A DNA stretch of 64,000 nt from Hevea brasiliensis (lineage: Eukaryota; Streptophyta; Magnoliopsida; Malpighiales; Euphorbiaceae): contig NC_079510.1 in assembly GCF_030052815.1 (NCBI RefSeq), positions 43,676,725-43,740,724 of the forward strand, given 5' to 3'. Position 1 is the first letter of the stretch. Every line of letters starts with the position of its first letter. Positions 13,603 through 27,000 of this stretch are shown here, in pieces. The notes below the pieces were generated by a model, which was given only the letters and a program-made list of their open reading frames with translations, searched no databases and was not told where the DNA came from. Position numbers and translations under genes: made by a program.

Positions 13603-14712
13603 TGTCACGACCCAACCTATATGGGGGGACCACTACTACTGGGGGCCCACCTAAGCCCCCCCGAGGTAGTAAGCCTAGCCTGTGCTCATTATTACAATGC
13701 GCCCATTTGGGCCCAATTTTCAAGAAAACAAACAAACAGTCGGCCCCAAAATGGACTTACCAACGGGGGGAGTTTTTTGACCACACGAAAACAACACAAT
13801 AAATAATCATTGAGCTCACCTCCCTCACCCTCACTCACATCATAATAATAATATAATCAGCTCACCTCCTCCAATCCATCCAATCCAAAAAAAAAAAAAA
13901 AAATATTAGTCCAACATGATAATAATAAAATTATTAATAATAATTCAAATAATAATTATTCACTACAACATGAAATAAATTTAAAAATAAACAAATAACA
14001 AAAAACAAAAATAAAAAACAATAAAAAAAATAAAAAAAAAAATAATAAAATAAAAATCCCCCTTAAAATTTTTAAAATTTTTGAGAGAGTGAGCGAAAAA
14101 TAAAAAAAAAATATAATTTTATAAATAAAACTCTAACTATATAAAACTAAAAAAATGCACTGCAGAGTGAAATGCAATCCATTTTCACATCATATCATCA
14201 AAAAAAAAAAAAAAAAAACAACACACACCACATCACACATCAATATATAGCATATATATAATGATCCTAATATCTTCTCTCATTAAATAATCCAACAATT
14301 CAAAAAGCTTAAACTACTTAATAACCAATAATAAATAACAAAATATTCGAAATTACTGAAACCGCCGCCTACCAAGGAAGCATCCACCGCCGCATTGGCC
14401 GCGCCTCCCCCGCCTCCATCCACCACCACACACACACACACAACGCGCCGCACACGCACACAAATTACAACAAACAACAACAAACACATTACACATACAA
14501 ATTAACATAATTTGCATACATAATAACTAAATAAATAATATATATATGCATAATATATATATGCATATATATAAATATATATATAATATTAATTATTAAT
14601 TTACAAAATTAATTTTTTTTTAATAAACAAACTTGGGCGCGGAATGAGGGGGCACATTCCAAAGAGGGATTAACATTATACATTTTACAAATATTTTACA
14701 CATACAAAATAA

Positions 14713-14745
<33 letters not shown>

Positions 14746-15267
14746 GATGAAAATCCTGAGTGTACTGAAAAACCCAACTACCCAAAACCTACCCTAAAAC
14801 CCAACTCAATAAAAAATATCAAACTATCATCACTATCATCATCACACATATCATCAATCATCACTCATCATCAAATCATCACCCATCAATCAATCAAAAT
14901 TTTTTTTTAATTTAAATTTTCAATTTTATAAAAAATTTTTGCAAAAATAAAAAAAAAATTAAAAAAATAAAAAATTAAAAAAAATATTTTATTAATATAA
15001 AAAAAAATTAGAATTTTTTTTAAGAATAATATTTTATTTTTTTTTTTTAAATTATTTATTTAGAAATTTACAAAAAAAAGGTTCTAAAAAAAATGCCGAT
15101 TCCGAAAGGTCGAACGCTTTTTCGAACGTTGATGGGATGCCCGACAAATAGCCCCAACCTCGATCCGGTGGAGTTCTTCGAACCTCGATCCATTCATCGA
15201 AGATTTTCCTCCTCCATTCGAGAGATATTCCGCGAATTGAGGATAATAATATAAAATAAAAATATAA
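13603..15267 (+). mobile_element. Probable solo LTR, TGTCACGACCC family
   Basis: It begins TGTCACGACCCAA, the same 13 bases that begin the well-supported LTR at 41263. The pentamer CTATG lies immediately before (13598-13602) and again at 15268-15272, as expected of a 5-bp target duplication. The predicted 3' end reads ATATAA rather than the usual CA, so one terminal base would have to be mutated. The interior has no protein frame: A-rich tracts, a GC-rich start (about 13620-13700) and a distinctive segment at about 15095-15235. Orientation is arbitrary for a solo LTR. The shared terminus is clear; the exact right boundary is less certain. Confidence 0.5.
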
Positions 15268-17183
15268 CTATGCCTTTGAAAAGTATCCCATTTTCTGCCC
15301 TTGCGACCTTATCCTCTCTCTTATTTATTCAAAAAGCTTCTGTGTCATTTCTTTTACTTTCCTTTTCACTTCTTAATGAACTTCTATTTTTCAGAATATA
15401 ATTCTTGCTTGCATTTAAATTCTTGCATACACATATTTTCACTACTTAAATTATATAATTATGATATTTTTTTTTAAAAAAAATTAAAGCTTGTCACTTG
15501 GCATTAAAATGTTTTGTAATAGTAATGGAGTCGTCTTTGAGACTGTGGAAAAAAAAAAAGCTTTGTAATAACTACACACAAGGACAGAGTCAGGGGTGGG
15601 CCAAGGGGGGCATTCGCCCTCCTGAAATTTTGAAAATTTTTGATTATTTAACGGTACTATTTAAATTTTTTTAATTTTTATGTTAAATTTTGATGTGTAT
15701 GGGACTTTTGAGAGTTTTAAAAGCTTTAAGTGATTTTAATAGTAATTTTATATAAATTTTACTTTATAGTTATGAAACGGTTATTATCATTAATTATTAA
15801 ATCCCTTTAATCAACACCTAAGTAAATAATTTATTAACAAAGGCCCCCCTAAATTAAAATTCTGGCTCCGTCACTCACTCCATAAGAATGGCTAAGCTTT
15901 TCACACCATGCAGACAGCTTACAGCTTTCTCCCTCCACTCGGAGATCAAATAGATTAACAACTACTTTCTCATTTTCAATAGACATAATTAATAGTTGCT
16001 TGTAATAGCCCTAATCTTTTAACCGCATAATGATATAAAAACATGCATTCATAGCTATTAGGAGATTTTGCAACTTAGATACACGTGTTGTGGTACTATA
16101 TACAAGCATGGCTATATGCACTGAAAGGACGATTCATGAGCATAGCTGCCTCAAAAGATGAACAACCAATTACTGTAAACTTAAAGGCAAACAATATTGC
16201 TATGTAGATTAAATGTCTAGTAAGGCAATAATTTCAATTGCTATGCTATTTTATAACAGAGCTTGATTCAAATTATTCACTAGCTTTTGTGTTTTTCTTC
16301 TTTTTTGTTCTTGGTCGGGTGCTTTCTTGATCTTGGGAAGAAAGAAACAATATTGAACTGTTATTTGCCTGAATATTAGATCACACTCCAACTACTAAAA
16401 TGCCTTTAAAAATTCCAATCTGATGGTAAAATAAATAAATAAATAAATTCAATGCGTTGTTTGCAAATTGGACTTAGAAGAAGTTGGCAGTAGGGCCAGA
16501 TAAATGATAAACCTAAATCAATTCACATTATGCACACGCCCCATTATATGCCTCGAAACTTCTTGCTTTAAATTTGTCAACACCATCTATACCAAACAGT
16601 GAACCCACCACCAGAACATTAGGTATCCAATCCAAACAAGAAAAAAGAGACCAAGAATGCTTTTAGAGAGATTGCAGGAATTGCTTTCGTCATTTAGCTC
16701 AAAAAGAACATCCAATACCTCACCACATACTTCCCGGAGTGGTTAAAGAGACATATTAAGTTCCACAGCAATATCAACATTCCTGTTGTAATACTCTGCT
16801 TTAAACAATCTGATTCTTCTTTCTCTTTCAATCTATCTACCCCTTTCACAAGGAGGTTTGGTTTCCTATGGTCCAATTCCCAAGGGAATCCCAGACCTAA
16901 GTGGCTAAGGATCACAAAAATTAAGAAAGAAAAGACATCATAACTGATAACGGGGGAGAGGGGTAGAGAGATTTTTCAAAAGTCACAATTATTATCAACT
17001 AGTTGTCCATTATACACTATTCACTTGCTTTCTTTTACAACCCAAACAAACACGATTCATGCCGCAAACCATCAATCTTGTGGGTCTACAATCTGAACCC
17101 ACGCTGCTTTACTCATTTTCAATGCACAGAAACCAACTTAATCACCTAGATTATACTTTCCAAATGTCCAAATATTGGTGTGA
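15268..17183. other. Intergenic DNA and 3' flank of the clathrin assembly gene
   Basis: No gene seen. Apart from the inverted-repeat relic at about 15588-15874, it is AT-rich unique-looking sequence. The part nearest 17183 is probably the 3' UTR of the - strand gene ending at 17184. Confidence 0.5.
15588..15874. mobile_element. Short inverted-repeat transposon relic (hAT/MITE-like)
   Basis: The left end reads GGACAGAGTCAGG...GGCCAAGGGGGGC and the right end, on the opposite strand, GTGACGGAGCCAGAA...TAGGGGGGCC. The ends are imperfect inverted repeats around about 230 bp of AT-rich filler with no coding capacity. I did not find a clear target duplication. Confidence 0.4.
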
Positions 17184-20100
17184 TTATAAAAGGCCTGTGC
17201 TTCCGAAAGGATTGTTAGAATGAGGATGAGCAACAGGATTCACAGGAAATGTCCCCAACGCTGTATCACCAAAAGGATTTGTAGGGCTCATCATCAAATT
17301 TTGCTGCTGCATTGGCTGTGGGTAAGTTGGTTGGTACGGACCAAAGGGATTGGGAGGCTGTTGACCCATTGCCGCCATCTGAACTGCAGCAGGAGGAGCA
17401 ATGCTGTTTGACATTGTGAATGGATCTTGCACCTCAAATGGATTAAGAGATGGTGCTCCATAAACAGGCTGCTGAGTTGCTCTATATGCTGCTGAGTCAT
17501 ACAAACTGTTCAAAGTGAGCGAGTCCAATCCACCGGCCTAACATTTATTAGCAACAAATGAGATTAAACAATTAGCATTTTTAAATCTCAGTATGAAAAA
17601 CCAATTATAAATCCAAGTGGCACCATGTCAGAATGGCACTGGAACTACAACAATATTGGCACCTCTTCTCCAAATTACGAAGAAACTAGCATGATATCAA
17701 AATAAGTTGATTTAGAAAATGAACCATTTTTTAATCTCTGCTCAAATAAAACTTCCCCCTTTTTCTGATGAGTTGTAATGATTCCTTGTTGGTTGATGCC
17801 ACCAACATAAAACAAGCACTTAGGCCAACGTAGAGTTATTTTACCAACGCTCATCCTATAATAATGTTGGTTGCTTGCACAACAACCATTGGCTAGAGAA
17901 AGCAACAGAAGGACATAAAAGTCATAAGAAAAGAAAGGCCTACCAATTGCCTCTCGTTAACTGAAGAGATGTTACTGCTCGGAGTGGTAACCAGGGCAAG
18001 CTCCCATCCAGTAGGGTCAAAATCTTTCGCTTGAGCAGCACCAGAATTGAATGTTGGCGCAGCATCTGCAAAACAAGATGTTGAATCTACCAGGTAAAAA
18101 TAACAAGAAAAAAACAATCCATAGGTGTAGCAAAAATGATGGAGAACAGAAAATGAAATAAAAACCACAAGGTTACCCTGTTCAATTGGAACTATAGCCA
18201 GAGCCAACGCATTTCTTTCTTCAATGGCTGATGCATCAGGTGCGTCATAACTCAATCCCTGAAATAACCAAGGTGCAGGAGAAAGGAAACAGAAGAAAAA
18301 AGGTAAAAAAAAAAAAAAGTTCTCAGGATCCATCAACCAATGTAACTCAACTCACAACTCATCACTGCAAGATTACCAGTAAATCTCCAGTGTCCATGTT
18401 GTTTTGAGGAGGTGTGATAGGAGTGGGAGGCACAATCTCAGCACTGGAGACAACAACATCATCTGAAGGCATTGGCTCAGGTTCATCACTGGGTACTTTG
18501 GTGTCTTCAGCTTCAGAAGGACCCTCTTCTGGCCTATATGTTAATTGGAGCTGTTTAAAATGACCACAAATTAGTCCCAAAGCATCTGCCTTTAAAAGTG
18601 ATTTCCTCACAAAGCAAAATAATCAACAGATGTTAATGACAAGGAAATGAGATCGGAGCAAAAGCAATGTATAATTATAAGACCATGTATTCTTTTCTGC
18701 CAACTAGACCTGTCAAAGAGGCTTGTAGTCAGTGAGATTAAGGATAAAACATAATTAGCTTATGACCCCATCTCATGTTCATTCTTCTATCTATTTCATT
18801 TTGCTTTTATATAAATATAACCCATTATGGTCAATGGAATTGGTTTTCATTTCAGAAAACTAAACCATCATATGCAAGTTTCCTTCAACTGAAATTATTA
18901 TTTCTACCTATCTACACATGCTTTAATTAATATTATCCTTTATGGAAGCTCAATCAGCCATGACATTTTACCATCAAACATACTCTTCTTTCAAGCATGT
19001 TGCTCTTTAACAGCCATGTTCAATCCCATTATTATGTATAGCTGGTCTAAAGGCTATTCCAACAAAATCAAAGTTGCAATAATTGATTTTCATGATCCCA
19101 TTAGCCATTACATTCTTGAAGCAACTAGCTCTTTAGCTTTAAGCCTCTGAGAAATGAAGTCTTGAATGTATTGCTCCTACTTGATAATTAAATCCTTCCA
19201 AGGCACTGCTGTTTGAATTATTCAAACCAAACTTCTCCTCATTAGAATACATGGAATGATTAGACGGGATCTAATGTAGATCCAGCTATCTACGCAGTAA
19301 TGGAATCCAACTGCTCCTTTCTTGTTGAGAATCCGTATATAGAAAGGAGCACCCAACCATATATCTTCACAAGCAAAGAACTATGTGATTATGTCTGTAA
19401 ATAATCAAATTTTGACATTTCTTATGCTTATATTCCCTATTTATAGATCGGCTAAAATTGATAAATATTCTCTATTTCTGGATCACTTTAACTGTCTTTT
19501 TGAAATAGAAGAAGTTGCAGTTTAACATTGAAGAATCCTGTGTTTCTAAAGTTTGATTAAAGTAGTGTGCAGTATTGTGCAGAACTGAATAAAATATGAA
19601 CCGGAAAATGTGCCCCATTGCAACAAATATATTGACCCAGAAATCATAGTAATTGTACCGACCAGTGGCTCACTTGGAACAGAAACAACTCTCGGTGCCT
19701 CTCTTATATACTCTTCCATGGTTGTAAGAAAGGATTGCGGAGGCTGCAAATGAAAAACAATGATAAAATTAGACTGACTGCCATAATAAGAAAATACTAA
19801 ACCAAGGAAAACATTAAACCATCTCATAGCAGCAAATACTTCTCTCAAAACAGGAAATTGGAAGTTCCTAGCAAGTTCCAATCCTTTGCAAACTTCATAG
19901 AAATCGGAAAGACTACCAGCCTGCAGGTACAACCCATATAGATAATTTTAACTGCTGAAACCTTAGTTTCATCATTTCTGCTACAACATAAAGAACATTC
20001 TAACAAACAATAAAGGTTGACCAAGAACATTTAACTAGAAGCTGACATAAGAAAACTCAATTCACAATATGACCTGCTGGCCAGCTCGTTTGTAGACATC

Positions 20101-22266
20101 AAGGGCGGTGAAAGCTTCATGCCTTGGCATCTCAAAAAACTGAAAACATACACAAGATTTATCACCAATACAAAGACACAGCAAAAAAGTGGACTCGTGC
20201 ACATAATGATTTTTAAAAAATAAATCTAGATTACCTTATCCACAAGATTGATAATTCCATCATTAATAGCACAATATATTTTAAAGCTCTCTTTCAATAC
20301 CTGAAAATTGCATGCCATCAATTTCATCAAATTAATTATAATACATATACAGAAAGCATAAATTCAAGCCCCACCCATGTCTTCCTCAATTTGAATAACT
20401 GAATTAGTTCCATTACCCCTTCCAGCTGAACTTGGTATCCTACTCCATTTGCTTAACATGATACACATATAAATCCAATGAAATATTCTGGGTCGTGTTA
20501 TAAGACATGCAGTTCATCTTTACTTCAGGTCTACAGCAAAATATCATGATAATATAGCCAACCATAATTAACTTGAGATTACGGCTTATAGTTGAGTTTA
20601 GTTAACTTTACCATGATAATAGATATTTTAAAATATTGTGTGGGATTTCAAACACCTCAAACATGGAAAAATTATTAACGCTAAAAAAACTTGAAAAGGT
20701 CAATAGTAGAAATATAACTCTTCACAAGACAGGAATTATAGCAGATAGAGCAACATACCAGCGCTAAAGCATACTGTATAACATAATTGCTAACAGCTGC
20801 ACCTTCAGGCTGTAAAAAAATTCAACACCAATTGGTTTTCCATATACCCAAGCAATATGAACAAGTAACGTGGAGAACAATGAAGGAGAACAAAGTTCCA
20901 TAAGTTTCACAAAAAGATACCCGACAACCAACAAGGCGATACAGCAGATGCTGCAATGCAGGCAACTGTTCCAACAGTTCTTCACTAACCAATTCCCTGG
21001 TTCTGCTGTAGCCCTGCTTAAAGTGAACAATGATACCATAAAACAAATCCAGACAGACAAAGTCATTTACAACCTAACATACCAAAGTAGCCAATAGCAC
21101 AATTAAAAAGATTCAATATGTCTTTAACACCTTGTGCCTGGCTTTTACTTGCTGAAATTGGATTAGGAGATAAAATTCCAAATACATCATAGACAGCAAA
21201 TGGTCATATTGCAATGCAGTACAAGAATGATAACCCTATTTCTATCATCCTTGTAACTCAAACCACATGTTGAAATAAACAACAAGAGGGGACCTGCGGC
21301 GGCCACATTGTGTGTGTGTGTGTGTGTGTTGGGGGGGGGGGGGGGTGGGCCGGGGCGGGGGGAAGTAGATTTGCAATAAGCTTTATCCTCAGAAGTGCAA
21401 AAAAATATCCACAAAGGCAAACAATTACCATTTCATACAAAGAACATGAGACTTGACCTTAGGCCAAAAAGTGGGAACATAAGATAACAAAACCAAAAAC
21501 CAACAGTAAAGCACAAATTTTGTGTATTTTATTTTTCAAAGAATAAGGGTCAAAACAAGGGTTTCACCTCCAGAATCATTTGCTCATTTCAATAAGTCAT
21601 TTACATTTTTATTAAACAGAGAGGGACAGAGAAGGAGAGAATGAGATAAGGAATCTGTCAAAGAGCTTTTTTTTTTTTTTTTTGATAGATAAAAGAGGAG
21701 CAACAGCACACAAAACATCAAAGAGCTATTTATTGAGAAAAGAGAACAAATGAATTTTAGAGGTGTAAAATGATGAATTAAGGAACTACCTTATCTTGCC
21801 CTTGGGCAGGTCTTGGAATACGCTCAGCTTCAATGTCATACTTGAGAATTCTAAAGCATTCAAGCCGCTCCTCCAAAAATAGAGCATATGTACGTACCCA
21901 GGCAGAGCAATCCCAGGCTAAAAGAGAAGCAAGGGAAATGATCAAACACTAACACAAAGTATTGAACTTCTTTCAACTATTTATTTTAAAAAAATTCAAA
22001 ACTAACAGAGTCAGGCTCAAATAGAGAAGCCAGAAGCCAATAAAGAAGTTTAAAGAGAAGGACATGAAGCATAAAACTACCAATAGGACTTGAATCATCC
22101 TTGAAGTTAGAAAGTTGTAGGATGCGTCCTCTCTGTGAGAAATTTAGTAGTTCTTCTCTGAAAGTAGGATCACCCTCTCTTAATAATCTATGGATGACAA
22201 TCAATGTTTTCAATGCAACCTGATAAACAAAAAGCAGGCATAAATATTACAGCTTGGATGCAATTA

Positions 22267-22304
<38 letters not shown>

Positions 22305-23853
22305 AGGTTTAAGGTTTCAAGATTAAGCTTTTCTGTATATACATATATATAAAATAAGGTTTAAGGTTTCAAGATTAAGCTTTTCTGTAATATCAATATC
22401 TCAGCGGTTCTTTTTGTTATATTTTTATGCTCCAAAAGGTTTATATGATCATGTGGACTAGAACAGTTAGAGCAGCCACAAAGGCTTGTATACCAAGGAA
22501 GAAGTACTTTCTGCACATGTTAATTGGCATGGGGAACCATAAATTTGTATAAAAGCACAATCTCATGCTTGTAGGTAAATCTAAGCCGACCTAGGTTTAT
22601 ATAATAATTATAAACAAGAAGTGTTAGAGATGAAAGAGATTCAAGTGGAAGCCTTGCTTGAGGACGATGAAAAAGAGGATGTAGAAAATTCAGTCATGTT
22701 TGCCATGGAAATAAGATAATTCTATGCAATATGAATTGAATTTTAAGGACTGAAGTTTTTTGACATCAAGATCAGAAAAATATATTGGGAAAATGTGGAG
22801 AGTTAATCAAATAGGATTGAACAACACTTCAAATACAAAAATCTACAAACACTAGTCAAAGTTTATAGAACCCTCCACCTACAATAAAATAAAAGATAAA
22901 AGGAAAATACACAAATTTATAAACAATGCTTAATCTGTTAGTGCAACAGAACTTCAAATACCAATCAGGCTGCTGATACAGGATAAAACTTAAACGATAG
23001 CCCTTCAATTATGATAGCAATCCCAGTTGTAATGGTGCTCCCTAAATTACAGCATCCAATGTGTCAATGCATATGAAACCACAAGAAATGTATGTAACTA
23101 GTTTAATTATTTAAATGTTCTATTGCTGTAAAAGCCTATCATACAAGCCCTGAAACTAGTGAATCATGATGAAAGCATTAAAATATCACAGTGAAGACTT
23201 CACCAACAACTTACATGTGTCCATTATCTAAACATTCATAACTGCTTCCTACTATAAATCAACGCAATAAACAAGAAACTAATTTTAATTACCAACTAAA
23301 ACGAAAGTAGCACAAATTAAATAAAATACTAAAAGTATTAAATGTCACTAAAGTTACACAAATTCAACACTGAAACAATTACCGTCCAATTATGGGTCTT
23401 GGCCAATCGGCGGGAAAGAGCATGAATACAATAAGCAACATCAGCACGCGGACGAATAGCTGACGTGGCAATCAAGATTTCTGCAACAAGCAATCAAAAT
23501 TCTTTAAGAACACAACACAAAATCCATCCCCCCCCAAAAAAAAGGGATCTGCCCAGCAAATTTAAGGGAAAAAAAAAAAAAGGAAAGAAACTGACTTCTA
23601 AGGTGCCTCTCTTTGGGTGGACACTCGACGTGGTTGGTTGCTTTGACTACAGCGACATCCAATTCCTAAAAAAAGAACCCAAAAATCAGAAATCCATGAA
23701 AAGGGGAAAATATAGAGAAATATGAATATCTAAAAATGGTGGAAAAATTAAAAAAAAAAATACCGCATAGTCGCTGTTGACATGAGCGAGACCGACTTTG
23801 GTGGAATCTTTGAGAGCGCCATAGGCTTTTCTCCAAGTCTGAAGCGTTCCCAT
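17184..23853 (-). CDS. AP180-type ANTH-domain clathrin assembly protein
   Basis: Monomeric clathrin adaptor of the plant PICALM/AP180 family, acting in clathrin-coated vesicle formation at the plasma membrane. It has fifteen exons: 23853-23764, 23665-23596, 23480-23383, 22219-22081, 21917-21790, 21013-20921, 20809-20759, 20300-20235, 20139-20074, 19920-19840, 19743-19663, 18550-18377, 18258-18177, 18065-17944 and 17537-17184. All junctions are GT-AG and in phase, giving 564 residues. The ATG at 23853 is chosen over one 30 bases upstream because [16 protein letters not shown] is the family start. The ANTH domain fills residues from about 24 to 300 ([20 protein letters not shown], then [19 protein letters not shown]). 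The C-terminal tail has four NPF and one DPF motif, the usual EH-domain and AP-2 ligands. It closely resembles Arabidopsis At2g01600-type proteins. The phosphoinositide-binding role is taken from the family. Confidence 0.95.
21308..21361. repeat. GT microsatellite followed by long G tract (intron 5 of clathrin assembly gene)
   Basis: A GT run passes into a run of about 16 G and further G blocks (GTGGGCCGGGGCGGGGGG) on the + strand, which is C-rich in the transcript. It has enough G runs to form a G-quadruplex on the non-transcribed-sense strand. Confidence 0.9.
22269..22299. repeat. AT microsatellite in intron 3 of the clathrin assembly gene
   Basis: About 15 AT units, directly followed by the 52-bp duplication. 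Confidence 0.9.
22299..22388. repeat. 52-bp tandem duplication in intron 3
   Basis: The words AAAATAAGGTTTAAGG and TTTCAAGATTAAGC occur twice with an offset of 52 bases (first copy from 22299, second from 22351). The copies are identical over about 38 bases, so the duplication is recent or converted. Confidence 0.85.
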
Positions 23854-24080
23854 TTCTTTATAGTAATTTTGGGTGAATTTCAATTATAATAAAAGAGCGA
23901 TCAGATCGGCTTCTCTTTCTGAGGCTAAAAAAGGATTATCTTGATTCTCTGTGTATCTAATTGATAAGATTACGCCTCTTTTCTCTCTCCCTCTCTGCGG
24001 CCTTCTTCTGTGAATCTGTTTCTTGGGAGGAAAGACTCTGTGGAATTGATCAACGCAGGATGAGTCAGGACTCGGGAGTC
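23854..24080 (-). promoter_or_regulatory. 5' UTR and proximal promoter of the clathrin assembly gene
   Basis: CT/GA-rich stretches (CTCTCTCCCTCTCTGC near 23980-23998 on the + strand) precede the ATG at 23853. No convincing TATA box is visible, which is common for constitutively expressed plant genes. Confidence 0.3.
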
Positions 24081-27000
24081 TGCGGATGCGTCCTTTGGTT
24101 GGGCTTTTTTGTGAAAAAAAAATAAAAAAAATAAAAATTAAATTAATAATAATATTGAGGGTTTATTTATTTAAGACAATTTGCGTCCAACTAATATGCT
24201 TTCCTTTGGTGGAGGTTTTCCCAACTTGCGACTTGTTTGGCTTTCGGGGGCCCCTCCATCTTGGTGCGTCATCATTTTTTATATTATTAATTAATAAATA
24301 AAAAAATAATTGTATCCAATTTCAAAATTAATAAATAAAGAAATAAAATAATAACTACGTAATAATTCTGTTTTCTCACTTTTATAATAAAATATTTGAC
24401 ATAAATATGAAATTTTTATAATTTTTTTTTAGATGAGTTAAATTTGATTTATTAGAATTTATTTTATTTTAATATTATATATATAATTTATATTTTAAAT
24501 ATTGACGCGTTAACATATTAATTCAAGATAAATAAAGAATAATTATTGCATTCATATCTTTTTTTTTAAAAGAAATAAAATATAAAAATAAAATGTATCT
24601 AATTTTGCCATACTTGAAAATTAAATTATAAATTATCATGTTTCTCAATAATTCTTTTCAAAAATTTGTGCAATTTCATAAAATTTTTAAAAAATAAAAG
24701 ATAATATAATTATTTTTCAGTAATAAAATATTTTATTATTTTTAATGAGAATCAACCCTATATAAAATAAAATCTCAAAATGTTCTAAAAAAATAATTGT
24801 ACCCCACCGAAGAATTTGGTACGGTGATGTGTCTTTCATGCAAAGTGTGTGAAACATAGGAAAGAATGGAGGTTGCAGCCTCTTCATTTAATTGAATTAA
24901 TATTTTATCTATAAAAGTTATATTCGGAGCCATCAAATGTCTAAATAGAAATGTGTACATAATTGTAATTATACCAACCAAGCATTCTGAAGGCTGTGAA
25001 TGTGATTCCAGCCTAGAAAGTCTCAATTTGTTGGAATTTTTTGGCTAGGAAAAACAAAAATAACTTTACTCACCGACCATCACGCGAGTTATTCTCTATA
25101 GTCTATACCTCATTATTTATTTTTCACCAGTGAGAAAATGGTTTTCAATTAGAGAGTGTGAGATTTTGATAATATTTATTTAAAAATTAAATAATATTTT
25201 TAATTTATCTTTTAACGTTTAATTTTAATCGTTTCAATTTTAATTATTTTGATTTCAATTTAGTTAGATATAATTAATATTATATAAAATATAAAAAATA
25301 AAAATTAAGAAAAATTACTATTTAATTTTTATATTTTAATAAAATTAGTTGTTGATTTTTATATTTTGAAAAATATATTATTTAATTTTTATATCTTGCT
25401 TTTATTAAGTTATTTAGTTATTATATTAAATTTTTTTGTTTGTTAATGCTTATTAAATTATTATTTAATTTCTCTATTTTAATAAAATTAATTATTTAGT
25501 TTATATATTTTGAAGGATACCGTTATTTAATTTCTCTATTTTAATAAAAATAATTAATTAGTTCCTATATTTTGAAGATATATCATTTTGAAGAATATAT
25601 TCATCGATGAAAATGAAAATTTTATTACTTAAAGGCTGAACCTAAAGTTATATATTTTTTTAAATTATTCAAATATTTTCATTTAATTCTACGTATATTA
25701 TTTTTATGTTGTTTCTATTATAAAACAATTTTCTTAGACTATCTCTTTTATCACTTGAAAATTTGAAGGAACTAATTAATCTTTTTACATATTCATTTGT
25801 ATCAATTTCTACCAAACAATGAAAAGTAGGGAGAGAATGAGAAGGAGAAGGATGTGAGCGTATAAAGAAAGAAAAATAAGAGAAAGTAATAGAGAAATAA
25901 GCGAGAGAGTATCATAGCAATTTGGGTAAAAAAAAAAAAGCAAGAGCTACTAAAAAATTAATATAACCAAATTATAATAATTAATTAATGTGGCTTTTAA
26001 AATAAAATAATTAATTAATTAGTTTTACTAAAATAGATGAACTAAGTAGTAGTTGAATTGATATTAAAAATTTAAAATCAATTGACTAAAGAAATTTTAA
26101 TTGATGGATTAAATAAATAATTAATTTCATTAAAATTTAAAAATTGAATAATAATTTTCCCAAAAAGCTAACATACACATATATATGATTTTTGGGTTTG
26201 GTTTCAATTTAATATAGATTTAGCATGATTTTCAGTATAATGTGGAACGAATTCTTAATTAAAAACTAAAATCAAATAAAAATATTAGAATAAATTCAAT
26301 TGGATACCTTTCCAATTAATTTAATATAATTTTTTAATTTAATTCGAAACTCTAAAAATCATGCATCATACCCTAATTTTAATGACTCTACAATTCAATT
26401 AATATTTTAAGATCTATAAATAAAAGCCATCGACCATAATTCAAAGAAAGATTAGAAAGGAAGGGGAAAAAATAAAAGCAAATTATGCACATCATTTCCA
26501 TCTCCTGAGTTTTAGCTTTTATCATGAAGAAAGTAACCTTTTAATCCAAAAGTAAACAATGGATTGGAAAAGAAAAGGACTCCACCACCACATAGAGAGT
26601 AGCGAAAAGAGAATTACATGAACTGGTCTAAGCCAGTAGTTTTATGAAGCATCATTTTGGTTCAGTGATGGTTAAATTATTTTCACATATATGAAATTTC
26701 GAATTTAAATCTAATCATAGCTAAATAAAAAAAAAAAAAATCACATACACACGAACACACTATTTAATCAGACAAATTAGCTAATTAAATCATTAAGTCT
26801 CTTTTATTTTTTTTACTATTTTCAGATAAATTTCATCACATTGCATGAATTATTTATTATTTTATTTTAATAATATAATTTAATATACATATTTATTTTT
26901 ATAATTCATAATTTTATGATCATATTATAAAATTTTATTAACTATAAGACTTTTAATTAATTAAAATTTTATTTTAAGTGTTAATAAATAAATAAGTTGA

